From contig MPNW01000157.1 of the NCBI GenBank assembly GCA_011800805.1, forward strand, positions 78,754-142,753: a DNA stretch of 64,000 nucleotides, given 5' to 3'. The position numbers and the translations under genes are program-made. This stretch comes from Hirudo medicinalis. Taxonomy: Eukaryota > Annelida > Clitellata > Hirudinida > Hirudinidae. This document shows, one piece after another, positions 36,926-48,204 of this stretch. The notes below the pieces were generated by a model. That model had not been told where the DNA came from. It saw only the letters and a list, made by a program, of their open reading frames with translations, and made no database searches. Within the stretch, counting starts at the first letter, position 1, and each line of letters begins with the position of its first letter.

Positions 36926-39900
36926 ATGACTGCGGTTACATCTGACGCCAAAGGTGGGTACTTCCCTGATGGGGGCTGGGGCTGGGCCGTGTGTTTTGCC
37001 TCTTTCATGATCCACGTCATTGCCGACGGTATTGCCTACTCGTTCGGAATCTTTGTGGAGGAGTTCGTGGATTACTTTGACTGTGGACGAGGATATGTCG
37101 GAATGTTGGGGTCTCTAATGCTTGGAGTAACTTGGGGCACAGGTAAGTTGTGATTCTTAACTGCCTGCTTGATTTGGGTGTTAGCAATTGAAGCTATAGA
37201 AATATGACAATCAGAAACTCTTTACCAAATTCTTTGAAGAGTTCTTAAAATCTTTTGGTGGCATTCATGTTTTCATTAGTAATCTTTCAATTGTTGAAGG
37301 AGTGGGATGGTTACTTGTGGCTTAACTGGATCGTACTAGTTTATTCTGGTCTTTTTAAACTATAAAAGCTATTCAAAGATTTTTCAAAAGTTATTTTACC
37401 TTATTATTTGTACCAATTTATTTTAGCTCACAATTATTTTATAATTTGTGTTGGTAAGCATGTTGGAAAGGTAATCGACCAATATTTGGCACCTGAAATA
37501 ATTTATTTGCATATCATATAAAATATTGGTATAATATAAACATATAAAATATTGGTATAACATAAACATATAAAATATATCATATAAAATATTGGTATAA
37601 CATAAACATATAAAATATATCATATAAAATATTGGTATAACATAAACATTGTTTTGCACCTAAAAAACTTCAGCAGTTTCACCAGTTTTATTTTCTTCTG
37701 GCAAATATTTAAAAAGCAATCTTAAGGAATGTCAATGATTAAGTTTCTTGTTGAAGTAAATTAATTGTGTAATTAATGTTATTAAAGAAAGTTCATTAAT
37801 GACTGTTAGGAGCCATTCGTAGCTGTGTTGAAGTATGCATGAAGTATTTCAATTGTTCCAATTGATTCATTGGAGTCTGTGGCAGTTGTGAAAATGGTAT
37901 CCATCAATCAATCATTATAATTGTTCGAATGCGTTGCATCCGACAGGGCCGATAGCAAGTATTCTGACGAACAAATATGGCTGCAGAAAAGTTGCCATAG
38001 CCGGAACATTGATCGCATTTTCTGGTTTCGTGATGAGCATCTTTGCCCCAAACATATATTTCATGTTTTTCAGCTTTGGCATTGTTGCCGGTAAGTATCA
38101 ATTTATACGATTTTAAATGCAAGTTTTACTATTACGCGGTACCGTATATTTTTTTATTTCCAGGCGTCGGACTCGGTATGGCTTACCTGCCCGCCATTGT
38201 TGCCGTTTCTTTTTGGTTCGAGAAGAAACGTTCCCTGGCCACGGGTTTGGCTGTGTGCGGTTCGGGCATCGGGACATTCCTCTTTGCCCCCCTGACGCAG
38301 GTCCTCCTAAATGAGTATGGATGGAAAGGAACAGTACTTATAGAATCTGCCATTCTCCTCAACTGCATCCTATGTGGAGCTCTTTTCAGACCTGTGGATT
38401 CACCTCCAATATCAACAGATGAAGAAATGAAACCACTCAATACCGTCTCATCCAGCACAAATGATACCAAATTTCTTGCAGGCAAAACTGAATCTAATGT
38501 TGGCAATAAGCCCGCGGTAGCAATGAGCATGCCTGATGTGTCCGGAAGTGAATATCGATCTGCTCGCAAGAGGGTCCTTAGTGAATCCCATTCGAAACCA
38601 CAGGGGAGTAGTGCGGTGGTCCATCTTCGTAAGGATGCATTCTATTCCGGGTCATTACATAACATCCCTCTTTACAACAGAGACAAGCAGGAGTACCACA
38701 AGAGTATGACTTCAGTGAAAGAGGATGATGGTGATGTTAGTTCGAAATGCTTCCTGTCAAGGTGCTTGCCGGGCAACGTTAGGAAGGAGTGCAGTGAGAT
38801 GATGGACATTACCCTTCTCCTTGATGTTGCTTTCCTCCTCTTTTGCATCTCAAACCTCCTTACCAGCATTGGATTTTGTGTTCCCTACATTTTCCTTCCT
38901 GACAGAGCCATGAAGATGGAATGGGCTCAACATGGGGACGAATCACACAACAAACAAATGTCTTCCTTCCTCATTTCTATTGTTGGGATCTCCAACACTG
39001 TGGGCAGAGTTATATTTGGATGGCTGGCAGACAGGAAGTTTGTAGACAGACTCATGCTCTACAACACAGTCTTGGTTTTGTGTGGAATCATCTCTATCGC
39101 CAGTTCACTCTGTCTCAATTATGTGCTAATGGCAGTGTATTCTGCACTTTTTGGTCTCTTCATCGGTAAACTATTAATAGATTATTACGAATATCAGTTA
39201 TTTGAAGTGCCAACTGCTGTTTCAAGGAGTTTACGTTTGCCTCACTCCCGTTGTTCTGGTGGACTTGCTTGGACTGGCTAAACTCTCCAATGCATTTGGG
39301 GTGGTTCTTCTCTTCCAAGGCATAGGAGCTGTTATAGGACCTCCCATTGCCGGTTAGTTGTTTGGTTTGCAGCTTGTTTATTGTTATTGGTCTACTTGAG
39401 CACTTCAATGGATTTTCAATGCTTTGTCATGCTACATTGTTTGTTCTCTGTGCACTAGAAGTGCTTACTACTTAATTTGAAATTACTTAGCAAATATTTA
39501 CTTTAGAGTTTAATATTTTATTTAAACAAATTGAGCGGTCACGAAAGACCACCAACACAAGTTTGTAGTGATATAGACTATAGAGTGATGTAAATGGGTA
39601 ATACTTGAAATCATTTACTCATAAGATTATTTGTTGGCTTTTAACAATTATGTTGATCTCATGTTTATCATGCATGCAGATTGATAAAAGCATTTCATTT
39701 TATATATGGTACAAAGAACTTGAAATAAAACTTCATAATCACTCCACCATCATTTACCAGTTAATGTCACCTTATGTAGTTCATTTAAATATGCACCACG
39801 TGCATCAGAGGTGCTTTTTGCTAACCATTTATGTAGCATTCTTTCCCAAGGGCGCTTGTGGCAGTGCGAGCTGTGTTACAAGCATGACACATTACAACTG

Positions 39901-40388
39901 TTGTCATCGCCACCCTATGCATCAACGCAACCCTCTGAGCTAACTTGCATGCCATATGTGCTATACTTAGTTACTGTATCAGCTTCAACTTCAGGTTGTA
40001 AATCAAACTTGTTGTGAAGTCTAAGTATGGACCACCTCCACAGCAACTTGTCATTTACTGCTTTTTATGTTTTGAATTTTCAAATTGCAAAATGAACCAG
40101 ATTTGTGGCTTGCCATTTAAACAAATTTGTTAAACAATTTTAAATAATGTTTTTATTCAACTGAAAATTTTAGGGGCCGTGTACGACAGCACGTTAAACT
40201 ATGACAACTCCTTTTATCTGATGGGTTTGTGTATCCTGATCAGTGGTCTCATGCTCTACCCTATACCATGCATAAGGAGGCATCAGAGAATGACAGACAA
40301 ACAACAAGACATAGACCTGGGTAAGAAACAAGCCTCGAGGAAGGAAGCTTCCGATGCTCAAGGAATCGGGGGGTCCACGATCGTATGA
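36926..40388 (+). CDS. SLC16-type monocarboxylate transporter
   Basis: Exons 36926-37142, 37947-38090, 38164-39165, 39227-39352 and 40174-40388 join in phase to 567 codons plus stop. The protein begins [26 protein letters not shown] is the SLC16 signature at the start of helix 1. The second family motif is present as [20 protein letters not shown], on the turn into helix 5. About twelve membrane helices are split by a long central loop (residues of about 230-360) that is serine-rich, as in other MCTs. Helices 7-12 include [14 protein letters not shown] and [19 protein letters not shown]. It should move monocarboxylates or related acids across the plasma membrane; the substrate cannot be read from sequence, and MCT12/14-type members are the nearest in style. 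AATAAA at 41005-41010 fits a 3' untranslated region of about 600 bases. Confidence 0.9.
37511..37650. repeat. AT-rich tandem repeat with a 40-bp higher-order unit
   Basis: CATATAAAATATTGGTATAA plus CATAAA (26 bp) alternates with CATATAAAATATAT (14 bp). Two complete 40-bp pairs are nearly identical. It lies in intron 1 of the SLC16 gene. Confidence 0.9.
39530..39610 (-). repeat. Short LINE 3' tail fragment
   Basis: Read on the minus strand it gives ACATCACTCTATAGTCTATA, CACTACAAACTTGTGTTGG and GGTCTTTCGTGACCGCTCAA. This matches, with changes, the plus strand at about 4930-5010. It lies in intron 4 of the SLC16 gene. Confidence 0.55.
39825..39945 (-). repeat. SINE-like repeat, copy 4
   Basis: On the minus strand it reads GTTAGCTCAGAGGGTTGCG, AACAGTTGTAATGTGTCATG, CTTGTAACACAGCTCG, GCACTGCCACAAGCGCCC and GCTACATAAATGGTTAG. 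The head is the most tRNA-like of the four copies. It lies in intron 4 of the SLC16 gene, antisense to it. Confidence 0.75.
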
Positions 40389-41230
40389 CGAGGTTGTTTG
40401 TTTGACCGTAACAGTCATCTGCACTGAAGTGCTACGACTTCCTCATAATTTCTTTCGGTTGGTGTACGTCGTGCGTTTCTGCTCGCTTCGCATAAAGGCT
40501 TGTTCGTGTTTCAGTATTAATGCCATCATTGCTATTATCTCCAATATCTTTCTCATGTCATAATGTCAATATTGCGGATTTAACAATTCATGAGGATCGA
40601 TTGGGTCTCGAGCTACTTCTAAGAGATGTTTGCCTTACGTGTATCTCCTTTGAATTTAAAACGTAACTTCACTCGTGCCTTCCGCAAGTGTTTTTGTTTG
40701 TGCCGAGTCCTCGTTCGTATCTTGTTTTGGGTTTGGGGTTGTTTGGATGTGCTCCTCGAGCGATCGCATGAAGCAACTAAATCTTATTTTATCCGAGGCT
40801 CCTGCCATGTTTCACGGTGATTTTTTAATAAGTTGACAAACTGCATGGGAGCGCCCCCGTCTTTAACGTAGGCAAATTGTTGTACAGTTCATGCATGTGT
40901 AATAATTCCGAGAAAGTTAAATACGTGCTTGTTTTGATTGAAATTGGCGATTAGCATCATGTTGATAACGCATTTGCTTAACTTCAGTGACTGAATTAGC
41001 TGTCAATAAAATGAGATTATCAGGAAGAAAATTCTTAAAAGTTGATTCTTGCATCTAAGTTTTTGAACAAATATTGGGCTGGTATTTTCACTTGTCGTCC
41101 GGGTGGCATTTCTTTTTCTGGTGAGTTGAGTTTTTGTCTGAACCTGGAGGTGCATACTCTTCGAGGTCATTTCCAAAGGTCCTGCAGTAGATCATGATGC
41201 GTGAAGTTAACACACTCATGGTTAGTCATT

Positions 41231-43925
41231 TTATGATGCAAACCTGTCTCCATAGAGCTCAGAGGATGACCTATTACTATGGAAACTGAATTCCCTTCTT
41301 TCTGAGGCTGTATGAGCAGAAGGATGGGATTCTATTAGTGGAAAAAAGTTAATCTGACCAGTCAGCTTGTAGTAATCATAAAATGTCTTTATCAGATTCT
41401 GACCCAGCTTCATATCTTATCATTTCCTGGTTAAAGAAGGCTCATTCAACATTGAACAATTAGAAATTTCAAGGACAGTTCGATCTCGTGACGATTGCCA
41501 CGACAAAGCACTTTAAAGGATACATGCACGCTCGGTGTAGGGCAGAGTGTAAGATTTGCCACTGGATGTGTAGCTGTAGAAAGACACTTCAAGGGTGTAA
41601 CAGTGGCACTTTTCGTCGAGAGTTCCGCCAAGAGTTCTGCACATCATAACTTTTGCATGATATCGTCTTTCCTGGGTTTTTTTTTAATTGTTAGTGATGA
41701 AATGTGGAACTGCTACTTGGCATTTAGTGGCCTGTGGTACTACATTATGCATCTTGTTCACATAGTAACAATTAAGTTTTGATGTGAAGTGATTTATTAC
41801 CTCGTGCAATCAACCTTATGCTGTAACTAAATTCTATGAAATATATTAAGTCACATTATGGAGCGTAAATATTAATATTGGCCCAGAAACACGACTTGAT
41901 TATATGTGCATTCACAAGCAATTCCTGCTCACCTTCTGCCTGTGCCAGCCTTGACAGCATCATTGTTGAAGGAAGTGTTGGCAAGTGAAAAGTCTTCAGC
42001 ATTCTGACAGAATAGTTTTGGAAATATGGCTTGCTTCTCATACCTAGTGCTGTCCTCATAGATGTTGCCATACATGAACCCATTCATAAGAGTTGAGTGT
42101 GCATGGATATCAATGTAGAAATCCAGGTCAAGTTTCTGTTGATTGGAATGTTATAGTAAACCTAGTGATTAAGGAGATCAAATAAAAAGTCACTTCTCAC
42201 CTTACTTGCATCAAGTTTCAAGAGCAGGTTTTTAGTGGCATAAATGGTTGGATGAGACCATGGGGAAGGTTCCTGCCAGTGCCTGTTGAGGTCAAATCCC
42301 AGGACTGAACACCTTCAATGATGGAGTAAATCAACCCATTTGAGATTTCATTAATGAAACCAATTGTCGAGCTACATTGTAGAGCATCCAACCTGTAGTT
42401 GCCATTGTATACACCATCCGGGTTTAGCATAGGTACGATTTTGAAAACAACATGCTCTCTCAGGAACCTAACAACTGGGTCGAAGGAACACAGATAATCT
42501 ATGATGCCTGCAATAAGATCAATACAAAATTTGATGCCTCAATTGAAATTAACAAATTTGTTATGTTACTGTGCATTATTATCAGGTATAAAGTGACATA
42601 AATGTTATGTAAATCACTAAAGTTTTCAAAAGTAAAGTTAGCATTAACGAGCCCAAATGCAGCATTGAGTAAACCAATGAGAAGTATAATAAAAAGATTG
42701 TAATAATAAAAAAGGCAATGAAATAAAAATTCATTTTGAAAAAGAATTGGGAGTAAGTGCTAGCCATGTTTTTTGTTTAGATTTAGCATGAAGTTATAAA
42801 TAGATTCTCAAAAACTATTAAAGATCTGTTAGTTAATGTTCGTTGCACAACAGAATAAAGACGTGCAAACCGTATCTGCTTACAGACCTTGACAAACTAG
42901 AGAAGACGGTGTCTCTCCTGGGTGAACCCTGGCAGTAATGAAAACAACTTTCTTTTTATCAAATGTTGTGTTCTTGTTGCCAATTGTCAACAAGTCCAAC
43001 CTTCTTTGTTGCTTTTTTAAGCATTTTAATTTTGAGTGAAACGTTTAGGTAATTTTGTATGACCAAATATGAACATACGCTCGTAGATGCAAGGAGTTCC
43101 CTTTGAAAGAAGTTATATTTCCTCATCTCCAGGTCATCAAGATAATTTTGAAGTTGAGTGTATGAATATGGAAAGCAGTATGCAAAGTGATACATATCCT
43201 GCTCAACATCAAAGCAAAATGCAAACGACATCACATAATTTTTATTGTGATCAGGACAACGATAATAAAACACATTTCGATGAGGAATCCGTACCCTTGC
43301 AATCAGAATTCACATATCAAAATTGTTTGAAATATTATCAACAAATGGATAGCATTTACCATGAGGGTCTACTGGTCGATTTGATAACAGGAGACATTCC
43401 ATCCCTATACAATGATTTAGTTTTGCTGAAGTTGACAATGTTGAAAATAACTCTCTGCAAAATTATTATTATAACTAATTATAATAATTATATTTTGTTC
43501 TATGAAATAGTTGTACCTGATCGACTCTCACATTTTCGACAGTAAAATAAAACCAAACGCGAAAGCGTGAATTAAAAGTGTCGGGTCTGACATATAGATC
43601 GTATTCAAAGTCAGAAACACAATCGACCTTGCTCAGATTTCCTGTGAAAGCAATTGGCACGTGAATGATGGCTAAATCAACTATATAAACTAAGGTTGAT
43701 TCAACCGCATTCGAAGTCTGCATTAAAAATTAGGTGGCCTGCTTTCCTTGCGCCAGTAAAACTTGGAGGAAATGCACAGAAATTTGAAACATTGCTCGCA
43801 AACGACTCCTCGCAACTATCAGAATCACTTCCTGTTTTCCAGAAGAAAGTATTTGCTTTATTATATTAAGTTAGTTACAAAAGAGCTGTATCCAAGCAAC
43901 CAAACAAACCAGAGGCGTCCGCCAT
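41231..43925 (-). CDS. AGBL4: Cytosolic carboxypeptidase 6 (tubulin deglutamylase)
   Basis: Eleven exons, 43901-43925, 43706-43831, 43517-43641, 43360-43454, 43079-43295, 42888-43011, 42393-42507, 42201-42312, 41933-42135, 41524-41636 and 41231-41415, join to exactly 479 codons plus stop. The N-terminal CCP domain shows [20 protein letters not shown] and [20 protein letters not shown]. The M14 peptidase domain keeps the zinc ligands H226 and E229 (VHPGETPSS) and H324 (DIHAHS), the [13 protein letters not shown] and FDLNRHW motifs, and the catalytic E397 (CYTLEVSFY). It ends [18 protein letters not shown] plus a short serine-rich tail. CCP6 enzymes remove glutamates from polyglutamylated tubulin and other proteins in the cytosol, often in ciliated or neural cells. 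Exon 1 is only 25 coding bases (MADASGLF and one base). The closest family match is AGBL4 rather than AGBL2/3 or CCP1. Confidence 0.93.
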
Positions 43926-44099
43926 AACATCCAAATAAGTTTTTTTGGTTACAAATACCTTGTTGAAGTGTATTAGTGCTTCTTATTACAATAACTTATA
44001 AATTTAGATGAATTATTATATATATTTGTGACTTTTAATATCATTTTCCGCTCATAATATTTCAATAAAATTTCGCTTTCATCGCTATCGTAGAAGAAT

Positions 44100-45560
44100 C
44101 TGGCATTCGTCATCCTCGGCGCGCCTCTTCGCCTCATTCCTCTGGTCGCCACCTCAAGAATAGAGCTGTCTCAAACTTCTCATTCGGTCTCCTCAATGTT
44201 AGATCACTCAATAACAAAGTTGACAGGGTGATGGATTTGATGCATCATGAGGAAATTGACGTTTCCTTCATGACTGAAACCTGGCACGATATTGGTTCCT
44301 TCGCCTTGTATCGTCTCAGAGCTGCCTTCACAGTAATTGACTGCCCCCGTCTAACCGATCCGAATGATGCTCCTCGACATTGCTATGTGTCAACCATGGT
44401 GGATTAGACGTCCTGTCTGCTCCAGGTCTTGGACTTCGACGACATGTTATAGTAATCAGAATTACCTCATTCGAGTTCATTTCTGTCCGTTTCCAGCTCA
44501 CTGGCGATCACCTGATATCGTTGCATGTCTATAGAAAAGGCCCCATCACATCGCTGTTTTTAAGTGCTTTCGAATTTTTTTAATCTTACATGTTTCTGGA
44601 CATTTCAGTATACACTCCGTCCAATATAGATAGGGAGTGCATATTTTGTGCAAATTTCTCGTACATCAAACAATGGAATTTATTCAAATTTGGACATTAT
44701 GTCACTTTACAACATATAAAACATCTTGTAAAATTTGGACTTCGTAGAATAAATAAAACTCGTAAATTACGTAAAAATATGTCTTTGGGCCGTCCAAAAA
44801 AGATAGGAAGGGGTTTGCATATTAGCTATCAAATTAATTTAATTTAACAAGGTGGAAATGAACTGCAAAGTTAAACTTTTTTAGTTTAATATTAATAGTT
44901 CTTGGTTGACCCTACGCAACCTGGCTCCTCGAGAAAATGTCCTTACTCATAGCACCTTTTCTTACAAAGATCTTCAACATGTCCATCCTCCTCGGTAAAG
45001 TACCACTAGTCTTCAAATCATTCTACGTCACTGCGTCCACCCTCGATCCTTCCGATGTTTGTTCCTACCGACCTATCTCTAATCTCTCTGTCTTCTCATA
45101 GCTTATGGAACGTCTCGTGCTCGGCAGGATTATGGGTCACCTAAATCGTCACAACCTCCTTCCTGAACATCAGTCCGCCTATCGTCTCGTCAACATCATT
45201 CTACCGAAACTGCTGTTCTAAGAGTGTCGTCGAATCTCCAACTCGTCGCTGGTGCCGGGCAGATATCGTTGCAAGTTCTTTTCGACTTATCTGCAGCTTT
45301 TGAGACTGTCGATCATGGCATTCTTTTAAGACTAGAAACGTCGTTCGGCTCCATGGGTTGTGCCCGTGCATGGTTTCGATTGTAGCCGACCTTTTCTTCG
45401 TTGGTTATGGTGAACTGGCATCGTCCCCTACCTCTACTCTACAACATGTGGAGTTCCCCAAAGTTCCGTTCTGGACCCGCTCCCCTTTACGGTATGCACG
45501 GCTGAACTTGAGTCATTCGCTCCTGCCTACCCTAACACTCCAAATTGTGAACAGCCCGTT
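44100..45560 (+). mobile_element. LINE relic interrupted by a Tc1 end
   Basis: At 44195-44370 the plus strand reads LNVRSLNNKVDRVMDLMHHE, then IDVSFMTETWHDIGSF, the N-terminus of an APE-type endonuclease. After an inserted Tc1 fragment (44613-44880), reverse-transcriptase blocks follow at about 45060-45360: CSYRPISNLSVFS, LPEHQSAYR, HSTETAVLRVSSNLQL and VLFDLSAAFETVDH. Stops and shifts show that it is dead. Confidence 0.85.
44613..44880 (+). mobile_element. Terminal fragment of the Tc1 element, second copy
   Basis: The sequence closely matches the reverse complement of 4190-4465. It includes the outer site (CCGTCCAATATAGATAGGGA), the shared middle and the inner site (GGCCGTCCAAAAAAGATAGG). 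The outer end abuts TA at 44611-44612. The other end of the element and the transposase are missing. Confidence 0.85.
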
Positions 45561-45734
45561 AACCCGCTTGATAAATCTATTCAGCTTTCCATGGTTATCA
45601 AACATTGATATCTAACTCATTTGACACCAAGACACAGGAGGAAGCACCATTAAAGTCTACTTTACCTTTACCAATGTCTTTGCAAATAATGTCTTAATTC
45701 AGCAGTTAAAAACAAAAATTGAACAAAAAATAAT

Positions 45735-45740
45735 TTTATT
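45735..45740 (-). terminator. Polyadenylation signal of UTP3
   Basis: TTTATT on the plus strand is AATAAA on the minus strand, about 40 bases past the UTP3 stop codon. Confidence 0.6.
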
Positions 45741-45776
45741 TGTATTTACATGGGTGTGAGAAAGAAAACACCAGCT

Positions 45777-46853
45777 TTATTTGAATTTGATACTCCTGAC
45801 AATTCCTGGATTGATACCAGTGAGTTCACCTTGATACTTATTAATTTCTTTCCTAGGCTCAGCAAACTGACCCTTTCTTCTGATCTTTGCCTTCCTGTAC
45901 TTGATCCTGTGTCTGACACGAGGATTCTTGTACTCTTTCTTTCTGTATGGAACAATGCCCCTATTCTGAATGATCGTTTTGTTGATTGGCCTGTGCAACC
46001 CATCTTCCTCACCAGTTTCAATACCCTCCATTTCATCATCCTGGACACCATCCTTTTTAACAGTTTTGACTATTTTAAAGAAACTTTCAAAGTTGTCTAT
46101 TGTTTTCTTGAACTGGCAGATCCTTCCAATGACTGGATGATTTTGAACATCATCATCACTTGACTTCATTGCTAAGAAGAAATTCATATTCATGCAATAA
46201 ATCAGAAGCAGCTGTGCCTTGGCTTTATGTTTTGCAGAAAATCCATTTGATTCTTCTGATAACAAATGTTTCAGTTGTATCAACTGAGCTTTCAACTCTT
46301 CTGCAACTCTGTGGTACTCATCAGAATCAATAACTTTTGTTTTTTTCTTTTCAGCTTTCAAGTCAACTTCAGAATCCTTTGATATAGTTTCACTCTCAAC
46401 TTGCATTGTTGAGAATCCAAAAAAATCATCTTCATTAAGGTATTTCAATGAATTTTTCTGGATGCGCATTGCTTCATGCTCTTCAAGGTCTTCATCTTCC
46501 ACATCTGAACCCAACATATCTTCCTCCACTTCATCAACCTCTTCCTCACCATCAGAGCTGTCAGTTAATGCTCCGTATCCAACGCCTCCGAGTCTTTTCA
46601 ACTTTTTTTCATAATCAGCAGCCCTTTCATCATCATCATCACTATCTGATGCAACACCCAAGACTTCTTCAGTGTCCTCAATTACATCCTTTTTGTAAGC
46701 TTTGCCTGATGAAAGCAGCTGATTTTCTTTCTCTTTGTGAAAATCATCAATTTCATCATAAACAAAGTCCTCTGATGTGGAGCATGGATTTACATCTACG
46801 TAAGTGTTCTGTGGGGCTTTGTTGCCCGAACTCCTCTTTCTTTTCTTGGTCAT
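45777..46853 (-). CDS. UTP3: UTP3/SAS10, small-subunit processome protein
   Basis: A single exon codes for 358 residues from ATG 46853 (MTKKRKRSSGN); an in-frame ATG at 46892 would add 13 residues of unlike character, so I prefer 46853. The N-terminal third is acidic with lysine clusters (SDSDDDDERAADYEKKL, DGEEEVDEVEEDM). The middle has the UTP3/LCP5-type helical domain (YHRVAEELKAQLIQLKHLLS). The C-terminus is the Sas10 domain: KNPRVRHRIKYRKAKIRRKG, then GELTGINPGIVRSIKFK and stop. Sas10/Utp3 acts in the nucleolus in 18S rRNA maturation. It is shorter than the vertebrate protein of about 480 residues. No intron is seen. Confidence 0.92.
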   Translation of the reverse strand: MTKKRKRSSGNKAPQNTYVDVNPCSTSEDFVYDEIDDFHKEKENQLLSSGKAYKKDVIEDTEEVLGVASDSDDDDERAADYEKKLKRLGGVGYGALTDSSDGEEEVDEVEEDMLGSDVEDEDLEEHEAMRIQKNSLKYLNEDDFFGFSTMQVESETISKDSEVDLKAEKKKTKVIDSDEYHRVAEELKAQLIQLKHLLSEESNGFSAKHKAKAQLLLIYCMNMNFFLAMKSSDDDVQNHPVIGRICQFKKTIDNFESFFKIVKTVKKDGVQDDEMEGIETGEEDGLHRPINKTIIQNRGIVPYRKKEYKNPRVRHRIKYRKAKIRRKGQFAEPRKEINKYQGELTGINPGIVRSIKFK

Positions 46854-48204
46854 GTTATAATATCTGTACATACCAAAAATATCAATTATCAAATAAATAT
46901 CACATCTAAATCAAATGGCGATAATGGTAAACTGGCTTAAGTGTGGCATTTTCTGCCACGGATTAAAACAGTACACTTAAATTATCAGAAATTTAACAAT
47001 TTTAATTAAATAATTACTTTTTTTATAATAAGTAAACATACATGTGGTCAACGTGGAAAACCTGTTCGTTGATCTACGCCAAGTAATAGACAGCCAGCCC
47101 TACGAACTCTAATATCGACTACAACATGTTTGTGCTTCGTTTAAAGTGATAGAATTGAAGTTGCATTTAAATAAAATGAATTTAAATATTAGCAAAAATT
47201 CTCATAAATTATACCATAAAAAAATAATATAATTTTTTAGTTAACAATATTAAAATAGCTTCACTGTGACTAAGCACAAAAAAGATTGGCTTCTAAAATT
47301 TCTAGATATTTTACCAAATGCAGCAATGTGAGATATATAATAATAAGTAATATGGACGATTTACTCCGTAAATCTTGTCACAAAATATTGGCATCCATAA
47401 ATAGCGATCAACCAAATGAAAAGAATGTCAATAAAATGCTTCCTCAAACAAAGTTACGAAACAACCACGATATCAAGGACACGTCTAATTATTATCTTAA
47501 ACATGATGCTTACTTCGAAAATGTGAGAACAGGATCTCCATAGGCGACGTCACGTTTGGAGAAAACCCTAATTAACGTTGCTACAGGTTCAAGCAGTTTC
47601 GGGAGGTGAGGAAACTTTTAAGCATTTCAAACCTTTAAAAATCTCCATAAGTACAAAGGTTAAAAAGATGAGTAGAGGTCCAAAGCAAATCTTAAAGCTG
47701 GGAGCAACCTCTATCTCTGCTTATCACATCCAAAAAGGATGTAACTGACAACGCGGGTCCTGATAAGCTGCTTGCACCTATCCTCATCCAATACTCAGTC
47801 AACTACCAGCAAGCATAGTCAGAGCCATTTCCAGCCTCTCAACACCCCATAGACACATTTCTCCAAAATCTTTTGGCACAAAATTCTAATTGTTATACAA
47901 TGTAATTTGAGAGTGGTTCCATGTGCCTACCATTTTAAAGAAATCACTCCAAAAATCTTCACATTATTCAAAACAGTTTCACCATATCCAATGTTTGTTA
48001 CAAGAACATATTCAAGATTTCAGACTTTCATATATTCTTAATGACTTAAATTAGAAATATGTGTAACAAAGAAATACTCAGTAAAATTCAGACTCATGCA
48101 TCACAACAGTGATCAAGAGTTAACCATCCTTACATCCAACATCACATTTTTATTTAAAAAAACCGATATTAGCATGATTTAAGCAGTAAAAGAAAAAGAC
48201 TCCA
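46854..48204. other. Spacer upstream of UTP3 and downstream of HSD17B10
   Basis: A small plus-strand frame (47352-47543, beginning MDDLLRKSCHKILASINSD) ends shortly before donor-like GGGAGGTGAGG at 47598-47608. I cannot tie it to a family, and it may be chance. TTTATT at 48149-48154 is a minus-strand AATAAA that suits the end of the HSD17B10 transcript. Confidence 0.4.

Noticed and set aside
37423..37659. Repeat protein frame with IFYMIYF-like units
   Set aside because: It is the translation of an intronic tandem repeat in the SLC16 gene.
13835..39945. The tRNA-like heads as functional tRNA genes
   Set aside because: No complete cloverleaf or anticodon arm can be drawn, and copies are diverged; they fit a SINE better.
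43087..43545. A 152-codon plus-strand frame
   Set aside because: It lies on the opposite strand of well-supported AGBL4 exons and introns and has no domain of its own.
46448..46909. A 153-codon plus-strand frame rich in leucine and histidine
   Set aside because: It is the complement of the acidic repeat-like N-terminus of UTP3.
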